Source: Polaribacter sp. KT25b
GTDB lineage: Bacteria > Bacteroidota > Bacteroidia > Flavobacteriales > Flavobacteriaceae
Assembly (NCBI RefSeq): GCF_900105145.1
Contig: NZ_LT629752.1
Location: 1,212,001 to 1,276,000 of the forward strand
DNA: 64,000 nt
Direction: 5' to 3'
Shown: in pieces, positions 7,402 through 16,087 of the stretch
Layout of the letters: each line of letters starts with the position of its first letter
How positions within the stretch are numbered: the first letter of the stretch is position 1
Program-made: the position numbers and the translations under genes
The notes under the pieces: model-generated
What the model was told of the DNA's origin: nothing
The model's input: the letters and a program-made list of their open reading frames with translations, nothing else
The model's database searches: none

Positions 7402-8211
7402 ATGGAGAAAACGACTGTAGATAATAAAGACAATCGTTTTGAGTTACTCAAAGAACTTCTTTTAGCTGATGATAGAAAAGACTTTAATTTATTAAAAGAA
7501 GAATATCTTGAACGAGAAAAGTTTAAGATAAAAGTAGATCCTGTAGTTGATGAGAAAATAGAAGATTTAAAAGAAAATTTTCCTAAATATTTTGGCGATA
7601 CTATTACAGAAACTATTAAAGTTCAAATTAGAGACTCTCAAGATGAAGTAGTAGAAGCTCTTTACCCAATTATGGGTAAGTTGGTTAAGAAATTTATTAT
7701 TGCAGAAATTACCAAACTAACAGAGAGCATTAATGAAACAATTAACGATAAGTTCTCTATTTCTCAAATTATTAAACGGCTATTTAAAGGAAAAAGAACA
7801 GACGCAGACGATGTTTTGCAAGAAGTTTTTGAACCTATAATAGAAGAAGTTTTTGTTATTAATAAAGATTCAGGTCTACTTGCTGGTAATTATTCTAGAG
7901 GTAATATTGCAGATAAAGATATGGTTTCTGGGATGTTAACCGCTATTAAATCTTTTGCTAAAGACTCATTTTCTCAAGAAGGTCAAGATATAGAAGATAT
8001 TAAGTTCGAAAACTTTCAATTATCCATTCAAAATTTTAAAACTATTTACATTGCAACCGCAACTTCAGGTGTTATAAGTCCTGAATTTGAAGATGAATTA
8101 TTAGATGATATTAACAATCTTGCAGAAGTTATTTTAAGAGATAGAACGTATCTTGTAGATGAAGTAAGACTTAATAAAGTCATTAAAAAGTACCTTATAA
8201 AAAACGAGTAA
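7402..8211 (+). CDS. Cytosolic DMVSGMLTA-domain protein (OmpA-associated helical domain without OmpA)
   Basis: 269-aa protein with no signal peptide or membrane segment. It contains ALYPIMGKLVKKFI, then FVINKDSGLLAGNY, then DMVSGMLTAIKSFAKDSF. From memory, this is the order found at the N-terminus of certain cyanobacterial and proteobacterial OmpA-family proteins (FPVMGPAIRKAI ... LIHRETGLLL ... DMVSGMLTAIQDFV). Here the domain stands alone and no OmpA peptidoglycan-binding domain follows. It starts with zero spacing after the coiled-coil gene and is followed 21 nt later by a Rab-like GTPase. A role as effector or regulator of that GTPase is inference. Confidence 0.7.
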   Translation: MEKTTVDNKDNRFELLKELLLADDRKDFNLLKEEYLEREKFKIKVDPVVDEKIEDLKENFPKYFGDTITETIKVQIRDSQDEVVEALYPIMGKLVKKFIIAEITKLTESINETINDKFSISQIIKRLFKGKRTDADDVLQEVFEPIIEEVFVINKDSGLLAGNYSRGNIADKDMVSGMLTAIKSFAKDSFSQEGQDIEDIKFENFQLSIQNFKTIYIATATSGVISPEFEDELLDDINNLAEVILRDRTYLVDEVRLNKVIKKYLIKNE

Positions 8212-8232
8212 AATTTATAGAAATCCCCATTA

Positions 8233-8718
8233 ATGATCGCAAAAAAGGTTTTATTAGTAGGAAATTTTGGTGTAGGAAAAACCTCTTTAATAAGAAGGTT
8301 TGTGCTTAACGAATTTTCCGAAGAATATATTAGTACAATTGGTGTACGAGTCAGTTCTAAAATTATACAAATTGATAAAGAAGAAATTAAGTTGTTAATT
8401 TGGGATGTGGCAGGTACAAGCGATGACGAAAAAGTACCTAAAGCTTATTTTTTAGGTGCAAGTGCAGCAATGTTTGTATTCGATTTAAGTAGAGAAGAAA
8501 CTTATAAAAGTATAAAAAATCAAGTTGAAGTAGTAAAGCAACTTTCTGGTTTAAAAAATATAACAGTTGTAGGAAATAAAAAAGATTTGGTATCTGTAGA
8601 TGAAATTGAACAACTTAAAAAATCAATTTCTATTTCTGTAGATCTCATTACAAGTGCAAAAGATAACGAAAATGTAGAAGATGCATTTAAAGAACTTGCA
8701 AAACAAACTCTAAACTAA
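8233..8718 (+). CDS. Rab/Ras-like small GTPase
   Basis: 161-aa single-domain GTPase. G1 is GNFGVGKT (residues 10-17), G2 is the threonine of STIGVR (about 35), G3 is WDVAGT (57-62), G4 is NKKD (115-118) and G5 is TSAK (140-143). G2 TIGV is strikingly Rab-like. The residue after DxAG, glutamine in Ras and Rab, is threonine here, which predicts slow intrinsic hydrolysis or dependence on a partner. There is no C-terminal cysteine, so no lipid anchor. It lies in a tight operon between a DMVSG-domain protein and a hybrid histidine kinase (6-nt gap), suggesting it switches or reports to that kinase. Confidence 0.93.
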   Translation: MIAKKVLLVGNFGVGKTSLIRRFVLNEFSEEYISTIGVRVSSKIIQIDKEEIKLLIWDVAGTSDDEKVPKAYFLGASAAMFVFDLSREETYKSIKNQVEVVKQLSGLKNITVVGNKKDLVSVDEIEQLKKSISISVDLITSAKDNENVEDAFKELAKQTLN

Positions 8719-8724
8719 AATCAA

Positions 8725-10251
8725 TTGGCAATCTCAAAAATTGAACATTTTTTTATTGAATTAAGAACAAATCATATTGGTATTCTTACAGATATTATTT
8801 CTGGAAAATTTGCTATTAATGAATTTGAAGTAAACCAATCTATATATTCAGGATGTCCGTTTTTAGAAGGTACATTAGAAGCACTTATAATTAATGATCC
8901 TTTTTTAATTGAAGGTATGATTATCGTTTCTGATGAAAAAGAATATAATGTTGATGTTGAGTTGTTGAAGACCGAAAAAGAGGTTTCTGTGTTAGTGCAC
9001 AATAGAACAAATGTTTACAAATATGCAGCACAATTAAATCAAAATAGAAATGATCTTTTTTTCTTAAAAAGAGAGTTGCACGAAAAAAATATTGAATTAG
9101 ATAGATTAAGAAAAATAGCAGATAAAGCCAATGAAGAGAAGTCTCGCTTTTTAGCGATGATGAGTCATGAGGTAAGAAATCCTTTAAATGTTATTCTTGG
9201 TTATACAGAGTTAATTAATGAAGAAGAAGTTTCTAAAAATGTAAAAGAACATTTAAAATATTTAACAATTTCTGGTAAAAATTTAAAAGTAATTGTTGAT
9301 GATATTTTAGATTTATCAAGAGTAGAAGCAGGTAAATTACAATTAAGTAATACGCCTGTAAATTTAACTTTATTGGTAGAGCAACTTAGAAATAATTATA
9401 AAAGTAGTCATAGAGATTTAGATATAAGTTTAGAATTTTCTTGCTCAAAAAAACTACCAAAATTTGTTTTTGGAGATGATGTTAGATTGTTGCAAATACT
9501 TACCAATTTAATTAATAATTCTATAAAATTTACCCAAAAAGGAGCAGTTACAACTCAAGTAAATGTAATTTCTTCGGATAAAAAAAATGTAAAAATTTCT
9601 TTTAAGGTTACAGATACTGGTAGAGGAATGACCGAAAGCCAAGCAGCAACAGTTTTTGAAGAGTATCAACAAAATGAATTAAATGATAATCGAGTTCATA
9701 AAGGTGCGGGGTTAGGTTTGGCAATTGTAAAACGTTTGGTTTCTGCTATGAACGGCACAATTTCTGTAAGTAGTAAAATTGATGTTGGTACAGTTTTTCA
9801 AGTCGATATTCCTTTTCAAATTGATGATTCAATAATTGTTAATGAAAATTTAGAAGAGGTTTTAGATAAAAATTATATTAATGGCAGTAAAATTTTAGTT
9901 GCTGATGATAACTTTTTAAATAGAACGATTGTGGCTCATATTTTAAATAAGGAGAAGGCTAATTTAACATTGGTAAAAGACGGAATAGAAGCACTGTCTG
10001 AGTTGCAAAAAGAAAAATTTAATTTAGTTTTATTAGATATTAATATGCCAAATCTATCTGGAACAAGTTTGGTTAAGCAGAAAGAAACGTATCGAGAATT
10101 TAATTCAGAAACTCCTATTTTAGCATTAACAGGTAATAGTTCTGTTGAGGATGTTAAAGGTTATCTTAAAATTGGTTTTAAAGGTGTTATTCCAAAACCA
10201 TTTACAAGTACTCAATTTGTAGAAATTTTGAATAATAATTTAAAAAATTAG
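8725..10251 (+). CDS. Cytosolic hybrid histidine kinase with C-terminal receiver
   Basis: 508-aa soluble kinase without membrane segments. Residues 1-95 form an unassigned, PAS-like sensor region; 100-140 are a coiled-coil linker; HisKA has the phospho-histidine at about 148 in MMSHEVRNPLN; HATPase_c shows the N-box LTNLINNSIKFT (about 259-270), G1 DTGRGM and G2 GAGLGLAI. The receiver (about 388-508) has DD, the phospho-acceptor near 438 in LVLLDINMP, and lysine in PKPF. The start is TTG at 8725, forced because the frame has an upstream stop and no ATG until about residue 65. No output domain is present, so phosphate likely passes to another protein. Last gene of the GTPase module. Confidence 0.9.
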   Translation: MAISKIEHFFIELRTNHIGILTDIISGKFAINEFEVNQSIYSGCPFLEGTLEALIINDPFLIEGMIIVSDEKEYNVDVELLKTEKEVSVLVHNRTNVYKYAAQLNQNRNDLFFLKRELHEKNIELDRLRKIADKANEEKSRFLAMMSHEVRNPLNVILGYTELINEEEVSKNVKEHLKYLTISGKNLKVIVDDILDLSRVEAGKLQLSNTPVNLTLLVEQLRNNYKSSHRDLDISLEFSCSKKLPKFVFGDDVRLLQILTNLINNSIKFTQKGAVTTQVNVISSDKKNVKISFKVTDTGRGMTESQAATVFEEYQQNELNDNRVHKGAGLGLAIVKRLVSAMNGTISVSSKIDVGTVFQVDIPFQIDDSIIVNENLEEVLDKNYINGSKILVADDNFLNRTIVAHILNKEKANLTLVKDGIEALSELQKEKFNLVLLDINMPNLSGTSLVKQKETYREFNSETPILALTGNSSVEDVKGYLKIGFKGVIPKPFTSTQFVEILNNNLKN

Positions 10252-10295
10252 AATAGTTTAATCGTTTATCTTTTTGATTTAATTTATCCTTTTTA

Positions 10296-10940
10296 TTATA
10301 GTTTACTTAATTGTAGCTTGTCAATAATATTTTTGTTTTCAATAATAATAGGTTGCTCTTTTATAACATGTAGATTTTCTCGTTTTTTAGAATCTAGTAT
10401 TGTTTTTTGTTCGTGAGCAAATGCTGTAATATCTTCAATTGAAATTATCCATTCTTTTCCAAATTTCTCAAGTAAATCCCCTTTAATACCAATTTGAATA
10501 GCTCGTCTTTCTAACTTTTCTCCATCAGGACCATGATCAGGATCCCATTGTAATCTTACTTTAGATTTTGCTAATTGAGATTTCCAATTTTCTTTTGTTA
10601 CGTAAATTTCTTCCTTAAAGTCAGAATGAACAGCTTCTTCTAATAAAACTTCAAAATTACTTTTAGAAATTTCTATCGCTAAGATTTTTTGTTGATGTTC
10701 TTTTTTTGCCCATCCGGCTCTATACATCATCCAAAGAAAATTAGGCTTTATCCAAGACATTCTAGAAAACTTATAATGGCTACCACCAAATTTTTGATTT
10801 TCGATGGCCCATTTTGAGATATTTAGATTAAAAGCTTGGTAAACTATTATATTATTGTTTCTTGTTTGACCAATTATATGTTTTCCTGCTTGTGGAAGTT
10901 CTTTCTCGTAAGCTAAATATTTTATAGTTTCTAAATTCAT
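10296..10940 (-). CDS. DUF4291 domain-containing protein
   Basis: 214-aa protein that matches the DUF4291 family along its length: IIVYQAFN near the start, FSRMSWIKPNFLWMMYRAGWA in the first third, VRLQWDPDHGPDGEKLERRAIQIG in the centre and WIISIEDITAF near the end. The function of the family is unknown. It lies 25 nt downstream of a serine hydrolase gene on the same strand and may be the last gene of that run. Soluble, no signal peptide. Confidence 0.9.
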   Translation of the reverse strand: MNLETIKYLAYEKELPQAGKHIIGQTRNNNIIVYQAFNLNISKWAIENQKFGGSHYKFSRMSWIKPNFLWMMYRAGWAKKEHQQKILAIEISKSNFEVLLEEAVHSDFKEEIYVTKENWKSQLAKSKVRLQWDPDHGPDGEKLERRAIQIGIKGDLLEKFGKEWIISIEDITAFAHEQKTILDSKKRENLHVIKEQPIIIENKNIIDKLQLSKL

Positions 10941-10965
10941 CTTTTATAAAATAAAAAGATATTAT

Positions 10966-11604
10966 TTATAAGTTTTCTTCAATCCAAGTTTTAAAACTAT
11001 AAAAATTTTGAGGAGCAACTCCATGTCCAACAGGGTATTCTGAGTACACGTTTTCTAAACCTAATTTATCTAAGAAAGGTTTGCTTTTTCTTGCCCATTC
11101 TACAGGTATTACTTGGTCTACAGAACCATGAGAAGAATAATATTTGGTAGTAATATCTTTACTAATAGATTTTGGTAACATTTCGGTAACTATAAATCCA
11201 CTTAAAGCAATTACATTTTGTACTTTATTTGGATATAAAAAACTTATAGCATAACTTAAACTTGCACCTTGGCTAAAACCTAGTAAAAATGTTTTATCAG
11301 GATTTGTCTTGTATTTTTCTTTTATTTCATCAATAAAAATAGCAATTTTATCTACAGATTGTTTTGCTTCATCAATATCATAAAATTTACCTTTTGCAGA
11401 ATCCATATTAATAGAAAACCAAGCGTAACCTCCATACCCCATTTCATAAGGCGCTTGTGCACTTATAATTAATAATTCGTCTGGTAATTCTTCAGCAAAA
11501 GAAAATAAATCTTCTTTATTGCTTCCGTAACCATGTAATAAAATTAATAATGGTGGATTTTCTGTTTTTATTTTTGGTTCTCTTGAAATGTAATCTAAGC
11601 TCAT
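10966..11604 (-). CDS. Alpha/beta-fold serine esterase (phospholipase/carboxylesterase family)
   Basis: 212-aa hydrolase of the carboxylesterase/phospholipase 2 family. The oxyanion region is LILLHGYGSNKEDL, the nucleophile elbow is GFSQG, the acid is in GSVDQVIP and the histidine in YPVGHGV. No signal peptide, so it acts in the cytosol on short acyl esters or acyl-proteins; the substrate is unknown. I start it at the ATG at 11604 because the upstream extension (to 11661) overlaps the Tic20-like gene and is not family-like. 16 nt separate it from that gene, which supports one operon. Confidence 0.88.
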   Translation of the reverse strand: MSLDYISREPKIKTENPPLLILLHGYGSNKEDLFSFAEELPDELLIISAQAPYEMGYGGYAWFSINMDSAKGKFYDIDEAKQSVDKIAIFIDEIKEKYKTNPDKTFLLGFSQGASLSYAISFLYPNKVQNVIALSGFIVTEMLPKSISKDITTKYYSSHGSVDQVIPVEWARKSKPFLDKLGLENVYSEYPVGHGVAPQNFYSFKTWIEENL

Positions 11605-11620
11605 AGTTAATTTTGGTAAT

Positions 11621-11947
11621 TTATATGTTTTGAAACCAAGTTTGAAATTGTTGACCAACAAAAGGCACTAGTTTTTCTTCGCCTTTTAAAACGCCAATAA
11701 AACCAATAACCCAAAGTACAACAATAAATAAGAACACCACATAACCTACGGTATTTCCTAAAAAATCATAAATAATATATTTGTTAATCATTGATAGTAG
11801 AAAAATTCCTATCATTTGTCTGATGTGAAAACTTGTAAATGAATTCTTTTTATTACTATTCATAAAAAAAGCAATAATGGTACCTAAAATAGTAAAATAA
11901 CTAATAATTGCAGCTGTTTTACCTTCTTTTACAGTATAGTTTTCCAT
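11621..11947 (-). CDS. Tic20/DUF4870-like small membrane protein
   Basis: 108-aa protein with about three hydrophobic segments (IISYFTILGTIIAFFM, FHIRQMIGIFLLSMI, VGYVVFLFIVVLWVIGFIGVLKG). The sequence pattern, with a short charged stretch before FHIRQM and a terminal GEEKLVPFVG, resembles the DUF4870/Tic20-like proteins that are annotated in Flavobacteria as chloroplast import component-like proteins. The biochemical role in bacteria is not established. It starts 2 nt after the dihydroorotase-like gene. Confidence 0.7.
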   Translation of the reverse strand: MENYTVKEGKTAAIISYFTILGTIIAFFMNSNKKNSFTSFHIRQMIGIFLLSMINKYIIYDFLGNTVGYVVFLFIVVLWVIGFIGVLKGEEKLVPFVGQQFQTWFQNI

Positions 11948-11949
11948 TG

Positions 11950-13209
11950 TTATTTATTTAATGTTAATTGATTATTGGCAAAAATACCATATACTTCTCC
12001 TTTTAGTTTTTTGTTGATAAAAGCACTGTTTTTAGAAGTTGATAAAATGTTTTTGTGAGTAAAAATAGTTTCAGTTTCTGGATTGAAAAGTGTAATATCT
12101 GCAATATTTCCTTCTTGAATTGAATGGTTTTCAATTCCGAAAATTGTTTTTGGTTTTGTTGTAAAACAGTTGATTAAATCTTCTAAATCTAAAATTGAAT
12201 TTACAGCCCCAAATGCAGATTCTAATCCAATAGTACCTTCTTTTGCTTCGCTAAATTCTACTTTTTTATGTTCAATATCTATTGGGTTGTGGTCAGAAGT
12301 AATGATGTCAATCACTCCTGTTTCAACACCTTTTTGTAAAGCTTTTACGTCGTCTTTTGTTCTTAAAGGTGGGTTTGTTTTAAAGTTACTGTCAAAGCTG
12401 TGTAATTCATAATCTGTTAAAGTTAAATGATGTACAGATGCACTACAAGTTACTTTTAAACCTTTCTTTTTTGCTTCTTTTATTAAGTTCATCGATTTAG
12501 CTGTAGAAATTGTTGGAATGTGTAATTTTCCTCCAGTATATTCTAGTAAAAATAAATCTCTTGCAATTTGAATATGTTCAGCTAAAGCAGGATTTCCTTT
12601 AAGTCCTAATTTTGTGCTGTTAATTCCTTCATTTGCAATTCCGTCTCCAGCAATTGAATTATTTTTAGGAAAACTTAAAACCAAACCATCAAAATTTTGC
12701 GCGTATAAAAGTGCAATTTTCATCAAATTATCATTCTCAATTGGTTTGTTGTAATCTCCAAAAGCAATCGCTCCAGATTGTTGCATGTCGTACATTTCAG
12801 AAATTTCTACACCTTTACTTTCTTTTGTTAAAGCAGCAATAGGATACAATTTTGTAGGTGAATTAAAAGCTTTACTGATTAAAAATTCAACATCAGATTT
12901 AGAATCAATTACAGGATCTGTGTTTGCATTAACAGCAATTGATGTAAACCCGCTTTTTGCTGCAACCTGTAAACCATGTTTTATGGTTTCTCTTTCTTCA
13001 AAACCAGGTTCTCCAAGTGAAACACTTGTATCAAACCAGCCAGAAGAAACATGCAAGTTTTCAAGATCTATAACAGTATAATTATCTTTTTGTGGAATAG
13101 AATTGGCTATTTTTTCAAGCTTTCCATCACTAATTAAAATATCCTTTTTTTGGTTGTGATAAGGACTGTTTGCATCTATAATAGTTGCGTTTTTAAGAAG
13201 CGTACTCAT
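11950..13209 (-). CDS. Dihydroorotase-like amidohydrolase lacking zinc-binding HxH
   Basis: 419-aa member of the dihydroorotase/amidohydrolase family, which in active members closes carbamoyl-aspartate to dihydroorotate. The scaffold is present (GEPGFEERETIKHG, AAKSGFTSIAVNANTDPV, SASVHHLTLTD, TSDHNPIDIEHKK, KEGTIGLESAFGAV), but the zinc-binding HxH of GxxDxHxHLREPG reads GWFDTSVSLGEPG: both histidines are serine (residues 62 and 64) and the substrate arginine is glycine. This pattern recurs in Flavobacteria, where it is still annotated PyrC. It may be non-catalytic, like PyrC' of Pseudomonas. It overlaps the BatA-like gene by 4 nt. Confidence 0.85.
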   Translation of the reverse strand: MSTLLKNATIIDANSPYHNQKKDILISDGKLEKIANSIPQKDNYTVIDLENLHVSSGWFDTSVSLGEPGFEERETIKHGLQVAAKSGFTSIAVNANTDPVIDSKSDVEFLISKAFNSPTKLYPIAALTKESKGVEISEMYDMQQSGAIAFGDYNKPIENDNLMKIALLYAQNFDGLVLSFPKNNSIAGDGIANEGINSTKLGLKGNPALAEHIQIARDLFLLEYTGGKLHIPTISTAKSMNLIKEAKKKGLKVTCSASVHHLTLTDYELHSFDSNFKTNPPLRTKDDVKALQKGVETGVIDIITSDHNPIDIEHKKVEFSEAKEGTIGLESAFGAVNSILDLEDLINCFTTKPKTIFGIENHSIQEGNIADITLFNPETETIFTHKNILSTSKNSAFINKKLKGEVYGIFANNQLTLNK

Positions 13210-15158
13210 GGTTTATAGAATTTTAAAATCAAAATTTCTAAAAGCAAAGATACAATTGCCAACGATAAAAACCATTTCCAAAGCCAATGAACTTTATTAT
13301 TTTTATTCAAATCGTTAAAAACATCAGAAATAGAAGTAGAAAAACTGATTTTGCTGTTATTTTCTTCTAAGGAATTTAAGTTTATAAAATTTAATAAACT
13401 TTCTTCTTTAGGAGTATTAAATGCGAGTGTTTGAATCGTGTCTTTTTTTCTTAGGATATAATAAAAACCTGTATTATAAGGTTGCTCTTTAGTGAAAATA
13501 CTTACTTTGTTTTGAGATGTTTGTTGCTCGGGAATAAATGAGGATTCTAAATTTGAAATGTTTAAAATTTCATCTTTATCTAAACTTGTTTCAATATCAA
13601 TTTTATTTTCATCGTCTAAATAGTAATATAATTTTGACTGTTGAAAGCTCATTTTTCCAAAATTATAAAAAACGGGCACAATTAAAGGTGAGTTTAGAAA
13701 GTTGCTATTGTTCTTATTTATGGCACTAGAAAATAAATAAATTTTGTTGTTATTGGTGTTTTTAATCTGACTTATAAAAGATGAATTATTTTCAAAAGAA
13801 ACAATTTTACTACTATTTTTTGATACAATAGGGAAGTGACTTTGCGTGTTTGGATATTGAAAATTACTTACTTTATTTTGGAACACATTTTTAAATAATG
13901 GATGCTCATAATTTATAGTTGTAATTTTTAAAGTGTCAGAAATTTTGGAAGAAATTTTTGAGCTTGAAATTTTTTCTAGAAAATTATTATAGGTTTTAAT
14001 TTCAGAATTCTCATTCGGGATGATTACAATATTACCTCCTTTATTACAAAAATCTAAAATGCTTTTTGATAAAGTTTCGGGTATTTTTTCTAGTTCATTT
14101 AAGATGATTAATTGTTGTTTTTGAATGGAATTATAATTCACATTTTGCAAAGAAGTTTGAGTGAAATTAAACTCATCTTCTGTGTAGATTTTTGATAAGA
14201 AATTAGCCTCATTTCCGATGCTTAAAATGTTTATTTTTTTAGTAGAATTTAAACTAAAATAAAAAGTATTATCAAATGAGAAAGTGTCGCTAAAAGTTGT
14301 GTGTATTTTGCCTAAAAAATCAGCTTGATTTTGAATAACAAAAGGTACAATTTCTTTGCTGTCCTTTTTAATAGAGTAGGACTGTTTACTGATTAGTTTT
14401 GTGCCGTTAAAAATTGCAATAGGAACGTTGTTTTTTTCTTTCCCTTGATTTTTAATAACTACATTAACAGTAAAATTATTGGTGTTTCTATTACTTATAA
14501 AAACGCTGTCTATAGAAATATTATTTTTTGTGCTAGCTTCTAGTTTTATTGCTGAAAAAGTAGGTGTTACATTTGTAAACTTGTAATTGTAATTATTCTG
14601 AAAATCAGATATTAATATGTTTTTATGTGAAGTGTTTGTTTTATTTTCTTTGGTGTTGCTTATTTTTAATAAAATATTGCTAAATGCTAATTTTTTTGAT
14701 GTATTTTTTACTTTTAGTAGCTCATTTTTTAATTCTGAATATGGAATATTTTTGTAAAAATGATCATTTGTTTGCAAAGAATAGATGTCTTTTTTTGAGG
14801 CATTTTCTATAATTTCTTGTGCTGATATTTGTAGTAAATTCCCTTTTTCTCCTTCTGTATTTGTACTTAATGAATTGTCTAAATAGATGAAGGTATGTTG
14901 ATCTTGAGTTGTGTTTTTTTGACTTAAATAGGGTTGCGAAAAAGCAAAAATTATCGCTGAAAATAAAAGTAATCTTGCACATAAAATTAACCACTTTTTT
15001 ATGCGAGAACTCTTACGTGTTTCTTGTACTAATTTTTGTAAAAAAGCAACATTTGTAAATGGCACTTTTACAAACTTTTGTAGTTGAAAAAGATGCACCA
15101 AAATAGGGATAATTAGTAATGCTAAAAAGTATAATACTTCTGGGTTTTTAAATTGCAT
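13206..15158 (-). CDS. BatA-domain membrane protein (aerotolerance regulator N-terminal type)
   Basis: 650-aa membrane protein. Residues 1-80 match the BatA N-terminal domain (MQFKNPEVLYFLALLIIPILVHLFQLQK, then FTNVAFLQKLVQETRKSSRIKKWLIL and a second helix). A large extracytoplasmic region of roughly 540 residues follows, with a VWA-like start (HTFIYLDNSLST). A final membrane helix (WLWKWFLSLAIVSLLLEILIL) and a short basic tail end it. This is the common Flavobacterial membrane-anchored BatA-like protein; its function is unproven. It is the first gene of the run that leads into the dihydroorotase-like gene (4-nt overlap). Confidence 0.8.
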   Translation of the reverse strand: MQFKNPEVLYFLALLIIPILVHLFQLQKFVKVPFTNVAFLQKLVQETRKSSRIKKWLILCARLLLFSAIIFAFSQPYLSQKNTTQDQHTFIYLDNSLSTNTEGEKGNLLQISAQEIIENASKKDIYSLQTNDHFYKNIPYSELKNELLKVKNTSKKLAFSNILLKISNTKENKTNTSHKNILISDFQNNYNYKFTNVTPTFSAIKLEASTKNNISIDSVFISNRNTNNFTVNVVIKNQGKEKNNVPIAIFNGTKLISKQSYSIKKDSKEIVPFVIQNQADFLGKIHTTFSDTFSFDNTFYFSLNSTKKINILSIGNEANFLSKIYTEDEFNFTQTSLQNVNYNSIQKQQLIILNELEKIPETLSKSILDFCNKGGNIVIIPNENSEIKTYNNFLEKISSSKISSKISDTLKITTINYEHPLFKNVFQNKVSNFQYPNTQSHFPIVSKNSSKIVSFENNSSFISQIKNTNNNKIYLFSSAINKNNSNFLNSPLIVPVFYNFGKMSFQQSKLYYYLDDENKIDIETSLDKDEILNISNLESSFIPEQQTSQNKVSIFTKEQPYNTGFYYILRKKDTIQTLAFNTPKEESLLNFINLNSLEENNSKISFSTSISDVFNDLNKNNKVHWLWKWFLSLAIVSLLLEILILKFYKP

Positions 15159-15319
15159 TTATGGTATTTCTATTTGATTCAAAAATAGGGAATTTTTATA
15201 GAATTAACTTTGTAAATAGGTGTCTAATCTTTAGAAATTTTTAATTAAATTTTCAAATAAAAATTTTAAAAAGCATTATTTTTTGTCTAGTTTTTTTACT
15301 TTTGGAAATTAAATTTTCC

Positions 15320-16083
15320 CTAAAATTTCTCAAAAACTCCTAATCCAAATAAAGCAAAATCATATTTTACAGGATCTTTTTTGTCTAATTTTCGTAAGTT
15401 TTTATCTAATTCAGAAAGTGCTTTCCAATCGTTTTGTGTTCTTAAAGCAGTTTTAATTTTCTTGCCACATTGCCAGAATGTACATCTAAAGGACAAGATA
15501 AATTTGCTGGATTGTGAGATTGCCAAATTCCAAAATCTACACCAGTTTTGTCGTCTCTAACCATCCATCGTAAAAACATATTTATACGTTTCGCAGCCGA
15601 ATTTTTTAATGGGTCAGAAACATGTTTTTGAGTTCTTTGTTGATGCTCAATCTCAAAAAAGATGTTTTTAAATTGATGAATTGCTGTTTGGTAATTAGTA
15701 GAATTGTCTTTAATTGAAAGTGTATTTTCTAATCAGCCATGATTTTGGTAAATGTTTTGTAGTGATTTTATAAACTGTTTAAAATCGATATAATTAAAAG
15801 TTCTATGTACAAAATTTTGAAATGCTTCTAAATCTTTTTCTTTATGGTTTAAAACAAAATCATGAGGTGAATTGTCTAGCAATTCCATCATTTTAAAGGC
15901 GTTTTTAATAATCATTGTTCTATTTCCCCAGGAAATTGTAGCCGTTAAAAATGCAGCGATTTCAATGTCTTCTTTTTTAGAAAATTGATGTGGAATTTGA
16001 ATTGGATCAGACTCAATAAATTTAGGATTATTGTATAAAATTACTTTTTCATCTAAAAATTCTTTGAGTTCTGATTTTTTCAT
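15320..16083 (-). pseudogene. TIGR02757 family protein, broken by a nonsense codon and a frameshift
   Basis: The three pieces match the TIGR02757 family in order. From ATG 16083 the frame reads MKKSELKEFLDEKVILYNNP to NHG, then meets an in-frame TGA at 15733. The same frame then continues (LENTLSIKD ... SAAKRINMFLRWMVRDD ... CPLDVHSGNVARKLKLL) to a TAA. The family C-terminus (RTQNDWKALSELDKNLRKLD ... YDFALFGLGVFEKF) is in another frame, ending at 15320, after a 1-nt shift near 15440-15455. Two independent lesions argue for real decay, though sequencing error cannot be excluded. It sits 4 nt downstream of the lipoprotein gene's stop. Confidence 0.85.
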
Positions 16084-16087
16084 TTTT

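Noticed and set aside
15320..15526. Separate 68-aa gene
   Set aside because: Its C-terminal half is the end of the TIGR02757 family and its first half is an out-of-frame shadow; it belongs to the pseudogene.
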